Assembly: GCA_017416155.1 (NCBI GenBank)
Contig: JAFQDE010000009.1
Span: 1-52,797, forward strand
From: Tyzzerella sp.
GTDB lineage: Bacteria; Bacillota; Clostridia; Lachnospirales; Lachnospiraceae
Direction of reading: 5' to 3'
Length of the DNA: 52,797 nucleotides
Made by a program: the position numbers and the translations under genes
Part shown: in pieces, positions 35,034 through 43,925 of the stretch
Numbering within the stretch: the first letter of the stretch is position 1
Layout: the number at the start of each line of letters is the position of its first letter
Notes under the pieces: model-generated
Database searches by the model: none
What the model was told of the DNA's origin: nothing
The model's input: only the letters and a program-made list of their open reading frames with translations

Positions 35034-35852
35034 TTATCTACTGTTAATGATTTGTTTTACTAATCGTTTAACTACTTTAATGTCCAGCGGGTTGCTTAGA
35101 GATTCAAAACTCACCACAACATCCCTTCCCAGCAACAAATCATTGTCTATATATGTATTCACTTTTCTCACAAACTCATTCGCATAATACGAATCATCCA
35201 TACGTCCCGCATGCTCCCAGTATGTCACTTTCCCAGTATGCTTATTTAGAATTGTAAAATCAGGATAGATGATTTTCTGTCGACCATTCTCCATGATCTC
35301 CAATGGTCTTTCATATTTATATAAGATATCCTTTCGATTGTGATATAAAATATTTGCAATAATTACTTCTGATTTTGAACGTACTGTATCACCTTGCTCC
35401 GTCTCATATCGCAAATTTTCAGGATATATCAAATTCTTCTCATAGACTTCAGCCTGCCATTGTTTCACTTTTTCTTTTACACTGATTTGTATCGGCGTAA
35501 CAAAACTTTTTCGTTCAACACTTAAATTGTCATAGATTTCCTCCAACTCGTTTGACGGACATTTTTTCGTAAAACGTTTTATTTCATCTAACTTCTTTTT
35601 GAGAATAGGTCTAATTGATATATAATAATGCTTCTGTGCAAGTTTTTTTGCCAATGAAAGTTCACCTTTCTTGATATAGTGACGTACCCACTTACTATCC
35701 TTCATGAATTGATGATAATAATAGGTCTTTCCATTTCTATTCTGCCACTTCAAACACCCTTCCGGCGCACGATTTAAAAATGCATCTATCTTTTTTAAGG
35801 TGTCTTCTAATTGTGGCACTTCTTCTTTTGCTAGTTGTATAAAATTATGCAT
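35034..35852 (-). CDS. PD-(D/E)XK-like protein downstream of the 64-bp array
   Basis: A 272-residue protein of a multi-copy-looking clostridial family without a name known to me. The N-terminal half is helical and basic; the C-terminal half has the elements of a restriction-like fold: RSKSEVIIANIL (E162), IIYPDFTIL (D198) and YWEHAG (E213), with H214/A215 where E-x-K expects Lys. Activity is uncertain. GGGAAG before ATG 35852 supports MHNFIQLAKE over an upstream ATG at 35879 that lacks a ribosome-binding site and falls in the repeat array. Its leader is the array. Confidence 0.65.
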   Translation of the reverse strand: MHNFIQLAKEEVPQLEDTLKKIDAFLNRAPEGCLKWQNRNGKTYYYHQFMKDSKWVRHYIKKGELSLAKKLAQKHYYISIRPILKKKLDEIKRFTKKCPSNELEEIYDNLSVERKSFVTPIQISVKEKVKQWQAEVYEKNLIYPENLRYETEQGDTVRSKSEVIIANILYHNRKDILYKYERPLEIMENGRQKIIYPDFTILNKHTGKVTYWEHAGRMDDSYYANEFVRKVNTYIDNDLLLGRDVVVSFESLSNPLDIKVVKRLVKQIINSR

Positions 35853-35868
35853 AGTACTCTTCCCTTTC

Positions 35869-36227
35869 TTTCTGTCCATGAGCTTGTTTTATTGGCTTTG
35901 TGGTAAGAGAAATTTGGTTTGCTACACTATAGTTTCTTACCATTGAACAAGAAAACCAAGCTTGTGGGTAGATTTTCATAGCAGTTCGGCAAGATTTATC
36001 TAACCATTGCACCGCCAAACTATCCCAGTGGGCAGACGATAAGCTTGTTTGCTTATATTTTTTCTTACCATCGCACCACTAAACTAGCTCTATAGGAAGA
36101 CAATAAGCTTGTTTGCTCAGGCTTTTTCTTACCACAAAGCCAATAAAACTAACTCATGGAAAGATATTCAATTAATTTTGTTGGATATTTCTTGCCACGA
36201 AGGCCATAAGAAAGCCATATGGGTAGA
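35869..36227 (-). repeat. 64-bp-periodic array of degenerate, stem-loop-forming units
   Basis: Two landmarks recur in register. TGG-(T/A)AGA starts at 35901, 35965, 36029, 36093, 36157 and 36220, and TTTCTTACCA or a close variant at 35933, 35997, 36061, 36125 and 36188; spacings are 64, 64, 64, 64 and 63. A partial unit lies at 35869-35900. The sequence between is mostly different, but in each of the first four units, arms around the TTACCA landmark are complementary (for example TTGGTTT/AAACCAA at 35914 and 35953; AGTTCGGC/GCCAAACT at 35983 and 36014). As minus-strand RNA each unit shows a (G/A)TGGTAAGA-type loop. No protein frame is consistent with the period. Confidence 0.75.
35886..36149. 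repeat. 23-bp perfect inverted repeat within the array
   Basis: The segment 35886-35908 is the exact reverse complement of 36127-36149 (core ATTGGCTTTGTGGTAAGA). The arms are 218 bases apart and lie at equivalent places of different units but on opposite strands, so the first unit boundary is partly an inverted copy of the fourth unit. Confidence 0.8.
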
Positions 36228-36262
36228 AACAGACATCAAAATGCCTATCGATCTGAAAAAAC

Positions 36263-36289
36263 ATCTCCCCCGCCAAAAGCGAGGGAGAT
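36263..36289 (-). terminator. ppdK terminator
   Basis: ATCTCCCCCGC (36263-36273) pairs with GCGAGGGAGAT (36279-36289, one G-T pair) around CAAAA; GTTTTTTC follows on the minus strand. Confidence 0.85.
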
Positions 36290-36305
36290 AATGAATTTAA
36301 GAACC

Positions 36306-38933
36306 TTATTTACGATCAGAAATTGAAGCCTGTGCGGCCGCAAGTCGGGCTATAGGTACTCTAAATGGTGAACAAGAAACGTAGTCCAAACCAATCTTAT
36401 GGCAGAATTCTACTGAACTTGGATCTCCACCATGCTCTCCACAGATACCAACATGTAAGTGTGAGTTAACTGGTTTTCCTAACTTGATAGCCATTTCCAT
36501 TAACTGACCAACACCTGTCTGGTCTAATTTAGCAAATGGATCGTTTTCGAAAATCTTTGTATCATAGTAAGCATCTAAGAACTTACCAGCATCATCACGA
36601 GAGAATCCATATGTCATCTGTGTCAAGTCGTTTGTACCGAAGCAGAAGAAGTCAGCGTTCTTAGCGATTTCATCAGCTGTGAGGCATGCACGTGGAATTT
36701 CCATCATAGTACCTACTTCGTATGCTAATTCTACGCCTGCTGCAGCGATTTCAGCTTCAGCTGTCTCTACTACAATCTTCTTAACGAATGCTAATTCTTT
36801 TGCGTCACATGAAAGCGGAATCATGATTTCCGGTTTTACTGCCCAGTCAGCATGTGCTTTCTGTACGTTGATTGCTGCACGGATAACAGCTCTTGTCTGC
36901 ATCTTAGCAATCTCAGGATATGTTACAGCAAGACGAAGGCCTCTGTGTCCCATCATTGGGTTGAATTCATGCAATGATGAAATCAATGCTTTAATGCTCT
37001 CTACAGATTTACCTTGCGCTTCTGCTAATTTCTTAATGTCTTCTTCCTCTGTTGGAACGAATTCATGAAGCGGTGGGTCTAAGAAACGGATTGTAACCGG
37101 ATTTCCTTCCATTGCTTCAAATAATCCTTCAAAGTCACCTTGTTGATATGGCAAGATTTTCTCAAGAGCAGCTTCTCTTTCTTCTACTGTGTCAGAACAG
37201 ATCATTTCGCGGAATGCATCAATTCTGTCTTCTTCGAAGAACATGTGCTCTGTACGTGTAAGACCGATACCTTCCGCACCGAGTTCACGGGCTTTTCTAG
37301 CATCTGCAGGTGTATCTGCATTTGTTCTTACTTTAAGTCTTCTGAACTTGTCAGCCCATGCCATAATTCTTCCGAATTCACCAGCAATCTGAGCATCAAC
37401 TGTTGGGATGATTCCGTCGTAGATGTTACCTGTTGTACCATCGATAGAGATTTCATCTCCTTCGCCAAATGTCTTTCCTGCTAATGTAAATTTCTTGTTT
37501 TCTTCATCCATGTTGATGTCACCACATCCAGATACACAGCATGTACCCATACCACGAGCAACAACGGCTGCGTGAGATGTCATACCACCACGTACTGTAA
37601 GGATACCTTGAGCTGCTTTCATACCCATAATATCTTCCGGTGATGTTTCAAGACGAACAAGAACAACTTTTTCACCTTTTTCTGCCCAAGCAACTGCATC
37701 GTCAGCTGTAAATACAACTTTACCGCAAGCAGCACCCGGAGAAGCTCCAAGACCTTTACCCATTGGAGTAGCAGCCTTTAATGCTTTGGCATCAAATTGT
37801 GGATGTAATAATGTATCTAAGTTACGAGGATCAATCATTGCGACAGCCTCTTCTTCTGTTCGCATTCCTTCGTCAACTAAGTCACAAGCAATCTTAAGAG
37901 CAGCCTGTGCTGTTCTCTTACCATTACGTGTTTGAAGCATGAATAATTTACGATCTTGAATTGTAAATTCCATGTCCTGCATATCTCTGTAGTGGTTTTC
38001 AAGAATGCTGCAAACATTTTTGAATTGCTCGAATACTTCTGGCATAACCTCTGCCATCTCAGCGATTGGTTGTGGTGTACGAACACCGGCAACAACATCT
38101 TCACCTTGAGCATTGATAAGGAATTCTCCCATAAGCTTCTTCTCACCTGTAGCTGGGTCACGAGTAAATGCAACACCTGTACCTGATTCATCTGACCAGT
38201 TACCGAATGCCATTTCCTGTACGTTAACAGCTGTTCCCCATGAATATGGGATATCGTTGTCACGGCGGTAAACATTTGCACGTGGGTTGTCCCAAGAACG
38301 GAACACAGCCTTAACAGCTCCCATAAGTTGTTCTTTTGGATCACTTGGGAAGTCTTGTCCGATTTTCGCTTTGTACTCAGCCTTGAACTGATTAGCCAAT
38401 TCTTTTAAATCATCTGCTGTAAGGTCGATATCTTCTGTAACACCTTTTTCTTCTTTCATCTTGTCGATGAGTTCTTCGAAGTATTTTTTACCTACTTCCA
38501 TAACTACGTCAGAGTACATTTGTATAAATCTTCTGTAGCAATCACGTGCCCATCTTTCGTTCCCTGTCTTCTTAGCAACTACTTCTACTACTTCTTCGTT
38601 AAGACCAAGATTCAAAATAGTATCCATCATACCAGGCATAGAAGCTCTTGCGCCTGAACGAACAGATACAAGTAACGGATTTTCTAAATCTCCGAATTTC
38701 TTTCCTGTAATTTCTTCCATTTTAACAATTGCTTCGTTAATCTGAGCCTGAATCTCGTCGTTGATTTGACGACCATCTTCATAGTACTGTGTACATGCTT
38801 CTGTTGAGATGGTAAATCCCTGTGGTACCGGAAGACCTAATTTTGTCATCTCAGCAAGGTTGGCACCTTTTCCACCAAGGAGGTTTCTCATGCTCGCGTC
38901 ACCTTCAGTGAACATATAAACCCATTTTGTCAT
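36306..38933 (-). CDS. ppdK: pyruvate, phosphate dikinase
   Basis: An 875-residue enzyme that interconverts pyruvate, ATP and Pi with PEP, AMP and PPi, central in anaerobes that use PPi-based glycolysis. It has the N-terminal ATP-grasp domain (GGKGANLAEMTKLGLPVPQGF), the swivelling phosphohistidine domain (GGMTSHAAVVARGMG) and the C-terminal TIM barrel with catalytic Cys in HVGICGEHGGDP. Full family length. AGGAGG lies ten bases before ATG 38933. The leader carries a promoter at 39067-39095 and an intrinsic-terminator-like hairpin, which may modulate expression. Confidence 0.97.
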   Translation of the reverse strand: MTKWVYMFTEGDASMRNLLGGKGANLAEMTKLGLPVPQGFTISTEACTQYYEDGRQINDEIQAQINEAIVKMEEITGKKFGDLENPLLVSVRSGARASMPGMMDTILNLGLNEEVVEVVAKKTGNERWARDCYRRFIQMYSDVVMEVGKKYFEELIDKMKEEKGVTEDIDLTADDLKELANQFKAEYKAKIGQDFPSDPKEQLMGAVKAVFRSWDNPRANVYRRDNDIPYSWGTAVNVQEMAFGNWSDESGTGVAFTRDPATGEKKLMGEFLINAQGEDVVAGVRTPQPIAEMAEVMPEVFEQFKNVCSILENHYRDMQDMEFTIQDRKLFMLQTRNGKRTAQAALKIACDLVDEGMRTEEEAVAMIDPRNLDTLLHPQFDAKALKAATPMGKGLGASPGAACGKVVFTADDAVAWAEKGEKVVLVRLETSPEDIMGMKAAQGILTVRGGMTSHAAVVARGMGTCCVSGCGDINMDEENKKFTLAGKTFGEGDEISIDGTTGNIYDGIIPTVDAQIAGEFGRIMAWADKFRRLKVRTNADTPADARKARELGAEGIGLTRTEHMFFEEDRIDAFREMICSDTVEEREAALEKILPYQQGDFEGLFEAMEGNPVTIRFLDPPLHEFVPTEEEDIKKLAEAQGKSVESIKALISSLHEFNPMMGHRGLRLAVTYPEIAKMQTRAVIRAAINVQKAHADWAVKPEIMIPLSCDAKELAFVKKIVVETAEAEIAAAGVELAYEVGTMMEIPRACLTADEIAKNADFFCFGTNDLTQMTYGFSRDDAGKFLDAYYDTKIFENDPFAKLDQTGVGQLMEMAIKLGKPVNSHLHVGICGEHGGDPSSVEFCHKIGLDYVSCSPFRVPIARLAAAQASISDRK

Positions 38934-38983
38934 ATTTGTATGACCTCCTACATAGTATTTTCTTAATGCAGAACGCGAAAAAC

Positions 38984-39007
38984 ACGACTTCTGTATATGG
39001 AAGTCGT
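38984..39007 (-). terminator. hairpin with U-tract in the ppdK leader
   Basis: ACGACTTC (38984-38991) pairs with GAAGTCGT (39000-39007); GTTTTTCG follows on the minus strand and TTTTTTC on the plus strand. It lies between the ppdK promoter and start codon, so it would act as an attenuator rather than an end-of-gene terminator. A second hairpin (GTGGTT/AACCAC, 39040-39060) lies just after the transcription start. Confidence 0.6.
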
Positions 39008-39066
39008 TTTTTCAAATCTTGCATTATAAATGCTGTCGAGTGGTTTGTAAAATCAACCACATTTTT

Positions 39067-39095
39067 ATTTTATCTGCTTTTTCTATATTCGTCAA
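39067..39095 (-). promoter_or_regulatory. promoter for ppdK
   Basis: Minus-strand TTGACG (39090-39095) and TAAAAT (39067-39072) with a 17-base spacer, giving a leader of about 125 bases. Confidence 0.75.
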
Positions 39096-39139
39096 GAAAT
39101 TTCACCTATTTTTTCCATCTGAAATAGAACAGGCGATAA

Positions 39140-40720
39140 CTAAATATTTAGCAAATCACTGTATACTTTTAATGCTCCGTCTGTGTCATGCGCAAGAACT
39201 TTTTTTGCTAATACTTTACCAAGCTGCACACCTTCCTGGTCAAAGCTGTTTAAGTTCCATACGAATCCTTGGAACATTATCTTGTTTTCAAAGTGTGATA
39301 AAAGTGCTCCAAGTGATTTCGGTTCTAATTGTTCTCCGATGATAATACTTGATGGACGTCCACCCTCGAATTTTTTATTCAAATTCGTATCATCTTTACC
39401 ACAAGCAAATGCCACAATCTGAGCTGCAACGTTTGCACAAAGTTTCTGTTGGCTTGTACTTCCTTCAATGATAACATCGCTTCCCATCTGGCTGTTCTTG
39501 AAGCCGACAAATTGAAGCGGAACAATGTCTGTTCCCTGATGCAATAACTGATAGAACGAATGTTGTCCATTTGTTCCCGGTTCGCCGTAGATAATCGGTC
39601 CTGTTACATAATTTACAGGCTCACCATAACGGTTCACTGACTTACCATTCGATTCCATATCTGCCTGTTGCAAATGTGCAGGAAAACGGCTGAGTGCCTG
39701 CGAATACGGAAGCACTGCTGTTGCGCCATATCCAAGTACGTTGCGTTCATACACGCCGATTAATGCATCGAGCATTGCAGGGTTCTGTAATAAATCTTCA
39801 TTCTTAGCTGTGATGTCAGCCTCTGTTGCACCTTCCAAGAAATCAGCAAATACCTTATTTCCAAATGCCAATGATAATACAACTCCGCCTACACCTGATG
39901 TAGATGAGTAACGTCCGCCAATATAATCATCCATAAAGAATGCTGCAAGATAATCATCACTCTTTGCAAGTGGTGATGTCTCACTTGTCACAGCAAGCAT
40001 ATGTTTTGAAGCATCAAGACCTGCCTTTGCCAAAGCATCTTTCACAAAGGATTCATTTGTCAATGTCTCAAGGGTTGTACCGGATTTTGATACAACGATA
40101 AACAGAGAATGTGCAACATCAATGTTACTTAAAACTGCTGCTGCATCATCCGGGTCAACATTGCTGATAAACTGTGCTTTCATCTTTAATGTATCATGAA
40201 CCTTTGCCCAGTTCTCAAGTGCAAGGTAAATGGCGCGTGGGCCTAAGTCACTTCCGCCAATACCAATCTGTACCACTGTTGTGAATTTTTCTCCTGCCGC
40301 ATTAGTAATTTCACCATTATGTACTTTGTTTACAAATTCTGTAATTTTCTTTAATTCATTCAAATAGAATTCACGTTTGTTCACGCCATCAACCACAACA
40401 TCATTACCCAATTGCCCACGTGTCAATTGATGAAGTACAAGACGTTTTTCTCCTGTATTAATCACTTCACCATTGTAGAGTGCTTCATATTTTTCTGTCA
40501 GCTGAGCTTCTTTTGCCAACTTTGCAAGTACATCTAAGATGTTATCATCTACTGATTTTGCACCATAATTAAAAGCCATTCCTGCAGCCATTGGTACACT
40601 GTATTTTTTTACACGCTCTGCACCATTGTCTCCTGTCATCGCTTCCACAAGATTCACTGGTGCCACATTCATCAGTTCTTCGTATGAATTCAGTGTGTCA
40701 AAATTCTTCCAATTAATCAT
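39140..40720 (-). CDS. pgi: glucose-6-phosphate isomerase
   Basis: A 526-residue enzyme, nearer the long form than the about 450-residue Bacillus form. Signatures include VQIGIGGSDLGPRAIYLAL, SKSGTTLETLTNE in the phosphate site, GGRYSSTSGVGG and NGQHSFYQLLHQGTD with the catalytic His. It interconverts glucose 6-phosphate and fructose 6-phosphate. AGGAGG precedes ATG 40720. It has its own promoter, lying inside a 10-bp inverted repeat, and no strong terminator before the ppdK promoter. Confidence 0.96.
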   Translation of the reverse strand: MINWKNFDTLNSYEELMNVAPVNLVEAMTGDNGAERVKKYSVPMAAGMAFNYGAKSVDDNILDVLAKLAKEAQLTEKYEALYNGEVINTGEKRLVLHQLTRGQLGNDVVVDGVNKREFYLNELKKITEFVNKVHNGEITNAAGEKFTTVVQIGIGGSDLGPRAIYLALENWAKVHDTLKMKAQFISNVDPDDAAAVLSNIDVAHSLFIVVSKSGTTLETLTNESFVKDALAKAGLDASKHMLAVTSETSPLAKSDDYLAAFFMDDYIGGRYSSTSGVGGVVLSLAFGNKVFADFLEGATEADITAKNEDLLQNPAMLDALIGVYERNVLGYGATAVLPYSQALSRFPAHLQQADMESNGKSVNRYGEPVNYVTGPIIYGEPGTNGQHSFYQLLHQGTDIVPLQFVGFKNSQMGSDVIIEGSTSQQKLCANVAAQIVAFACGKDDTNLNKKFEGGRPSSIIIGEQLEPKSLGALLSHFENKIMFQGFVWNLNSFDQEGVQLGKVLAKKVLAHDTDGALKVYSDLLNI

Positions 40721-40745
40721 TAAGTAATCCTCCTATTCAAATAAC

Positions 40746-40790
40746 TTTACTTGAAAATTATACTATTATACAAACATATCTTCAAGTAAA
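40746..40790. promoter_or_regulatory. pgi promoter inside an inverted repeat
   Basis: Minus-strand TTGAAG (40780-40785) and TATAAT (40757-40762), 17-base spacer, are bracketed by TTTACTTGAA (40746-40755) and TTCAAGTAAA (40781-40790), perfect complements. The right arm overlaps the -35, so the repeat could be an operator. Confidence 0.6.
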
Positions 40791-40831
40791 AAAATTGCGT
40801 TGACTGTGTTTTTGATAGCCAACGCAATTTT
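40791..40831. terminator. M18 aminopeptidase terminator
   Basis: A perfect 12-bp stem AAAATTGCGTTG (40791-40802) and CAACGCAATTTT (40820-40831), with TTTTTT on the minus strand. Confidence 0.9.
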
Positions 40832-40847
40832 CTTTTTATCTCATATT

Positions 40848-42224
40848 TTATCCTTCTAAGAATGCCTTATATCCTCTATATGCTTCAAACACATCTGCCT
40901 TGCTCGTCACTTCCCAAGGCGCATGCATGCTAAGCACTGCTACACCGCTATCAATGACTTCCATACCGTAGTTTGCTAAGATATAAGCAATCGTTCCGCC
41001 ACCACCCACGTCTACACGACCAAGTTCTGCAGTCTGGAATCCAACACCGTGTTTATCAAGTACATTGCGAAGATATGCCACATACTCTGCGTTTGCATCG
41101 TTAGAGCCACTTTTTCCACGACTTCCTGTGTATTTATTAAATACAAGTCCTCGTCCAAAGTACGCCGTGTTCTTTTTCTCAAATACGCTCTCAAACATCG
41201 GGTCATAAGCCGCACTGACATCTGATGACAACATCTTAGAATTAGTGAGTGCTCTTCTCACCTTGATATCTGAGTAATCTCCCAGTGCGTTCATCACTTC
41301 TGCAACGGTATTTTCAAAGAAACGAGAATGCATACCGGTTGCACCGACACTTCCGATTTCTTCTTTGTCTACCAACAGGCAGCATGCTGTCTTCTTTAAA
41401 TCCTTCGCCTCAAGCGTTGCTAGGAGCGAGGTATATGCACACACCCTATCGTCCTGTCCGTAAGCGAGAATCATACTTCTGTCAAGTCCACAGTCACGCG
41501 CTTTTCCCGCCGGAACCACTTCAAGTTCTGCTGAAAGGAAATCTTCCTCTTCCAAATCATACTTTTCCTTCAATAGTTTAAGGATGTTTGCCTTTACTGC
41601 CTCCTGCTCCTCATCCGCAAGCGGTCTGCTTCCAATCAGAACATCCAGTTTTTCGCCTTCAATCACTTTGCCCGCCTCTTTCTTGAGTTGTTCCTGTGCC
41701 AAATGAATGAGAAGGTCCGTAATGACAAGCACCGGGTCATTTTCATCTTCGCCAATGACAATTTCTACTTTTGTTCCGTCTTTCTTCACAACAACACCGT
41801 GAATCGCAAGCGGAATTGTCACCCACTGATATTTCTTCACACCACCATAGTAATGTGTATCAAAGTAAGACAACTGACCTGCTTCGTAAAGTGGATTCTG
41901 TTTGAGGTCGATACGTGGCGAATCCACATGTGCACCGAGAATATTCATACCGCTTTCCAATGGTTCTTCGCCAATATGGAATAGTGCGATTGTCTTGTCC
42001 ATGCATACTGCATAAACCTTATCGCCACATTTCAGCTGTTCGCCGTTTGCGATTACATCTTTCAAATCTCTATATCCAACTTCTTTTGCCTGTTTTACTG
42101 CTTCGCGGATACATTCACGTTCTGTTTTGCCTTTGTTCAAATAATCCTTGTAGTTCTCGCAGACACCTTCCAGTTCTTTCGCCTGTTCATCTGTGTAAAC
42201 TTCCCATAGATTCTTTCTTTCCAT
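40848..42224 (-). CDS. M18 family aminopeptidase
   Basis: A 458-residue dinuclear zinc aminopeptidase. Conserved segments are GAHVDSPRIDLKQNPLYE (first His ligand), DKEEIGSVGATGMHSRF (catalytic Glu pair), ALTNSKMLSSDVSAAYDP and GGGGTIAYI, with the last His in SMHAPWEV. It releases N-terminal residues in the cytoplasm. AAAGGTG six bases before ATG 42224 gives MERKNLWEVY; a GTG three codons earlier is less well placed. It ends at the terminator at 40791-40831. Confidence 0.92.
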   Translation of the reverse strand: MERKNLWEVYTDEQAKELEGVCENYKDYLNKGKTERECIREAVKQAKEVGYRDLKDVIANGEQLKCGDKVYAVCMDKTIALFHIGEEPLESGMNILGAHVDSPRIDLKQNPLYEAGQLSYFDTHYYGGVKKYQWVTIPLAIHGVVVKKDGTKVEIVIGEDENDPVLVITDLLIHLAQEQLKKEAGKVIEGEKLDVLIGSRPLADEEQEAVKANILKLLKEKYDLEEEDFLSAELEVVPAGKARDCGLDRSMILAYGQDDRVCAYTSLLATLEAKDLKKTACCLLVDKEEIGSVGATGMHSRFFENTVAEVMNALGDYSDIKVRRALTNSKMLSSDVSAAYDPMFESVFEKKNTAYFGRGLVFNKYTGSRGKSGSNDANAEYVAYLRNVLDKHGVGFQTAELGRVDVGGGGTIAYILANYGMEVIDSGVAVLSMHAPWEVTSKADVFEAYRGYKAFLEG

Positions 42225-42265
42225 TGTTTTCACCTTTTCATACCCTTATCGTGCATATTTTCACA

Positions 42266-42292
42266 AAAAGGGCATGTAATACACGCCCTTTT
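42266..42292 (-). terminator. glyS terminator
   Basis: AAAAGGGC (42266-42273) pairs with GCCCTTTT (42285-42292), extended inward by TGT/ACA; TTTTTGTG on the minus strand. Confidence 0.8.
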
Positions 42293-42302
42293 CTTTTGTT
42301 TC

Positions 42303-43691
42303 TTAGAATGCAAATTTCTTTTCAAAATATGCTTTCAAATCTTCAATTTTAATTCTTTCTTGTGCCATTGTATCACGGTCACGAACTGTTACGGCTCCGT
42401 CCTCTTCTGATTCGAAGTCGTATGTAATACAGAACGGTGTTCCGATTTCATCTTGACGACGATAACGTTTTCCGATGTTTCCACGATCATCGAATTCACA
42501 GTTGTAGTATTTAGAAAGCTCAGCAAACACTTTTTCCGCGCCTTCGTTTAACTTCTTAGACAGTGGAAGCACACCAATCTTAACCGGTGCAAGTGCAGGA
42601 TGGAAATGAAGTACTGTACGTACGTCTCCTCCTTCCAATTCTTCCTCGTCATATGCTGCACAGAGAAATGCAAGTACCACACGGTCAGCACCCAATGATG
42701 GTTCAACTACATAAGGAATGTATTTCTCCTTCTTCTCATCATCAAAGTATGACATATCCTGTTTAGATACTTCCTGATGTTGTGTAAGGTCGTAGTCTGT
42801 TCTATCAGCAATACCCCAAAGCTCGCCCCAGCCAAATGGGAATAAGAACTCGATATCACTAGTTGCTTTACTATAGAACGAGAGTTCCTCCGGAGAGTGG
42901 TCTCTCACGCGCATCTCTTCTTCTTTGATACCCAATGTCTGTAACCAGTTGATACAGAAGTTTTTCCAGTATGCAAACCATTCAAGGTCTGTATCCGGTT
43001 CACAGAAGAATTCTAATTCCATCTGCTCGAATTCACGTGTACGGAATGTGAAGTTACCCGGTGTAATCTCGTTACGGAATGATTTACCAATCTGTCCAAT
43101 ACCGAATGGAATCTTCTTTCTTGATGTGCGCTGTACATTCTTGAAATTAACGAAGATACCTTGTGCTGTTTCAGGACGAAGGTATACTGTATTCTTAGCG
43201 TCTTCTGTTACACCCTGGAATGTCTTGAACATCAGGTTGAACTGACGAATCTCTGTGAAATTATGTTTTCCACAACTTGGACATGGTACATTGTGTTCTT
43301 CAACCCATGCTTCCATCTGTTCTTTTGACCAAGCGTCAACACTCTCTGTAAGTTCAATTCCATTCTCTGCAGCAAAATCTTCAATAATCTTATCTGCACG
43401 GAATCTCTCTTTACATTCTTTACAGTCCATAAGTGGATCGCTGAATCCACCAAGGTGACCTGATGCTACCCATGTCTGTGGGTTCATAAGGATTGCACAG
43501 TCAACTCCTACGTTGTATGGGTTTTCTTGGATGAACTTCTGCCACCAAGCTCTTTTTACATTATTCTTAAGCTCAACGCCGAGGTTACCATAATCCCATG
43601 TATTTGCAAGACCTCCGTAGATTTCAGAGCCCGGATATACAAAACCTCTTGATTTGGCGAGTGCTACAATTTTATCCATTGTCTTTTCCAT
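42303..43691 (-). CDS. glyS: glycine-tRNA ligase, dimeric class II type
   Basis: A 462-residue alpha2-type glycyl-tRNA synthetase. It starts [38 protein letters not shown]; class II motif 2 is [29 protein letters not shown] and motif 3 is [15 protein letters not shown] CxxC pair (CPSCGKHNF) lies in the insert. It charges tRNA-Gly, one copy of which is at 52492. GAGAGGG precedes ATG 43691; the gene has a consensus promoter and no T-box leader. Confidence 0.96.
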   Translation of the reverse strand: MEKTMDKIVALAKSRGFVYPGSEIYGGLANTWDYGNLGVELKNNVKRAWWQKFIQENPYNVGVDCAILMNPQTWVASGHLGGFSDPLMDCKECKERFRADKIIEDFAAENGIELTESVDAWSKEQMEAWVEEHNVPCPSCGKHNFTEIRQFNLMFKTFQGVTEDAKNTVYLRPETAQGIFVNFKNVQRTSRKKIPFGIGQIGKSFRNEITPGNFTFRTREFEQMELEFFCEPDTDLEWFAYWKNFCINWLQTLGIKEEEMRVRDHSPEELSFYSKATSDIEFLFPFGWGELWGIADRTDYDLTQHQEVSKQDMSYFDDEKKEKYIPYVVEPSLGADRVVLAFLCAAYDEEELEGGDVRTVLHFHPALAPVKIGVLPLSKKLNEGAEKVFAELSKYYNCEFDDRGNIGKRYRRQDEIGTPFCITYDFESEEDGAVTVRDRDTMAQERIKIEDLKAYFEKKFAF

Positions 43692-43732
43692 AATTAGTCC
43701 CTCTCATATATAAAATGTCTATAATTCATGTC

Positions 43733-43761
43733 ATTATACTCTCTTTTGAATAGGTTTTCAA
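43733..43761 (-). promoter_or_regulatory. promoter for glyS
   Basis: Minus-strand TTGAAA (43756-43761) and TATAAT (43733-43738), 17-base spacer. The leader is only about 40 bases. The 43762-43925 stretch upstream holds an inverted repeat GCACCGTA/TACGGTGC (43840-43847, 43874-43881) and no supported gene. Confidence 0.8.
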
Positions 43762-43925
43762 GGTTTGACGTTAATTATTTGAATAAAAAACGTTCTTCTT
43801 TTGACCATTCTACTGCGTGACTGAATTCTTTTGTGATTCGCACCGTAGTTGATGCGTGTGTACCTACATAAATTACGGTGCATATATTAACATCTGTATT
43901 CGACACCGTAAATTGAAGAAATCTC

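Noticed and set aside
35869-36227. The 64-bp array as a CRISPR array
   Set aside because: The units are not near-identical repeats with unique spacers; both halves vary, and no cas gene is nearby.
22931-36300. Prophage or integrative element covering the accessory region
   Set aside because: No integrase, transposase, phage structural gene or flanking att repeat was found; the genes look like ordinary chromosomal accessory genes.
43692-43775. T-box riboswitch before glyS
   Set aside because: The leader is only about 40 bases and lacks the T-box sequence and specifier stem.
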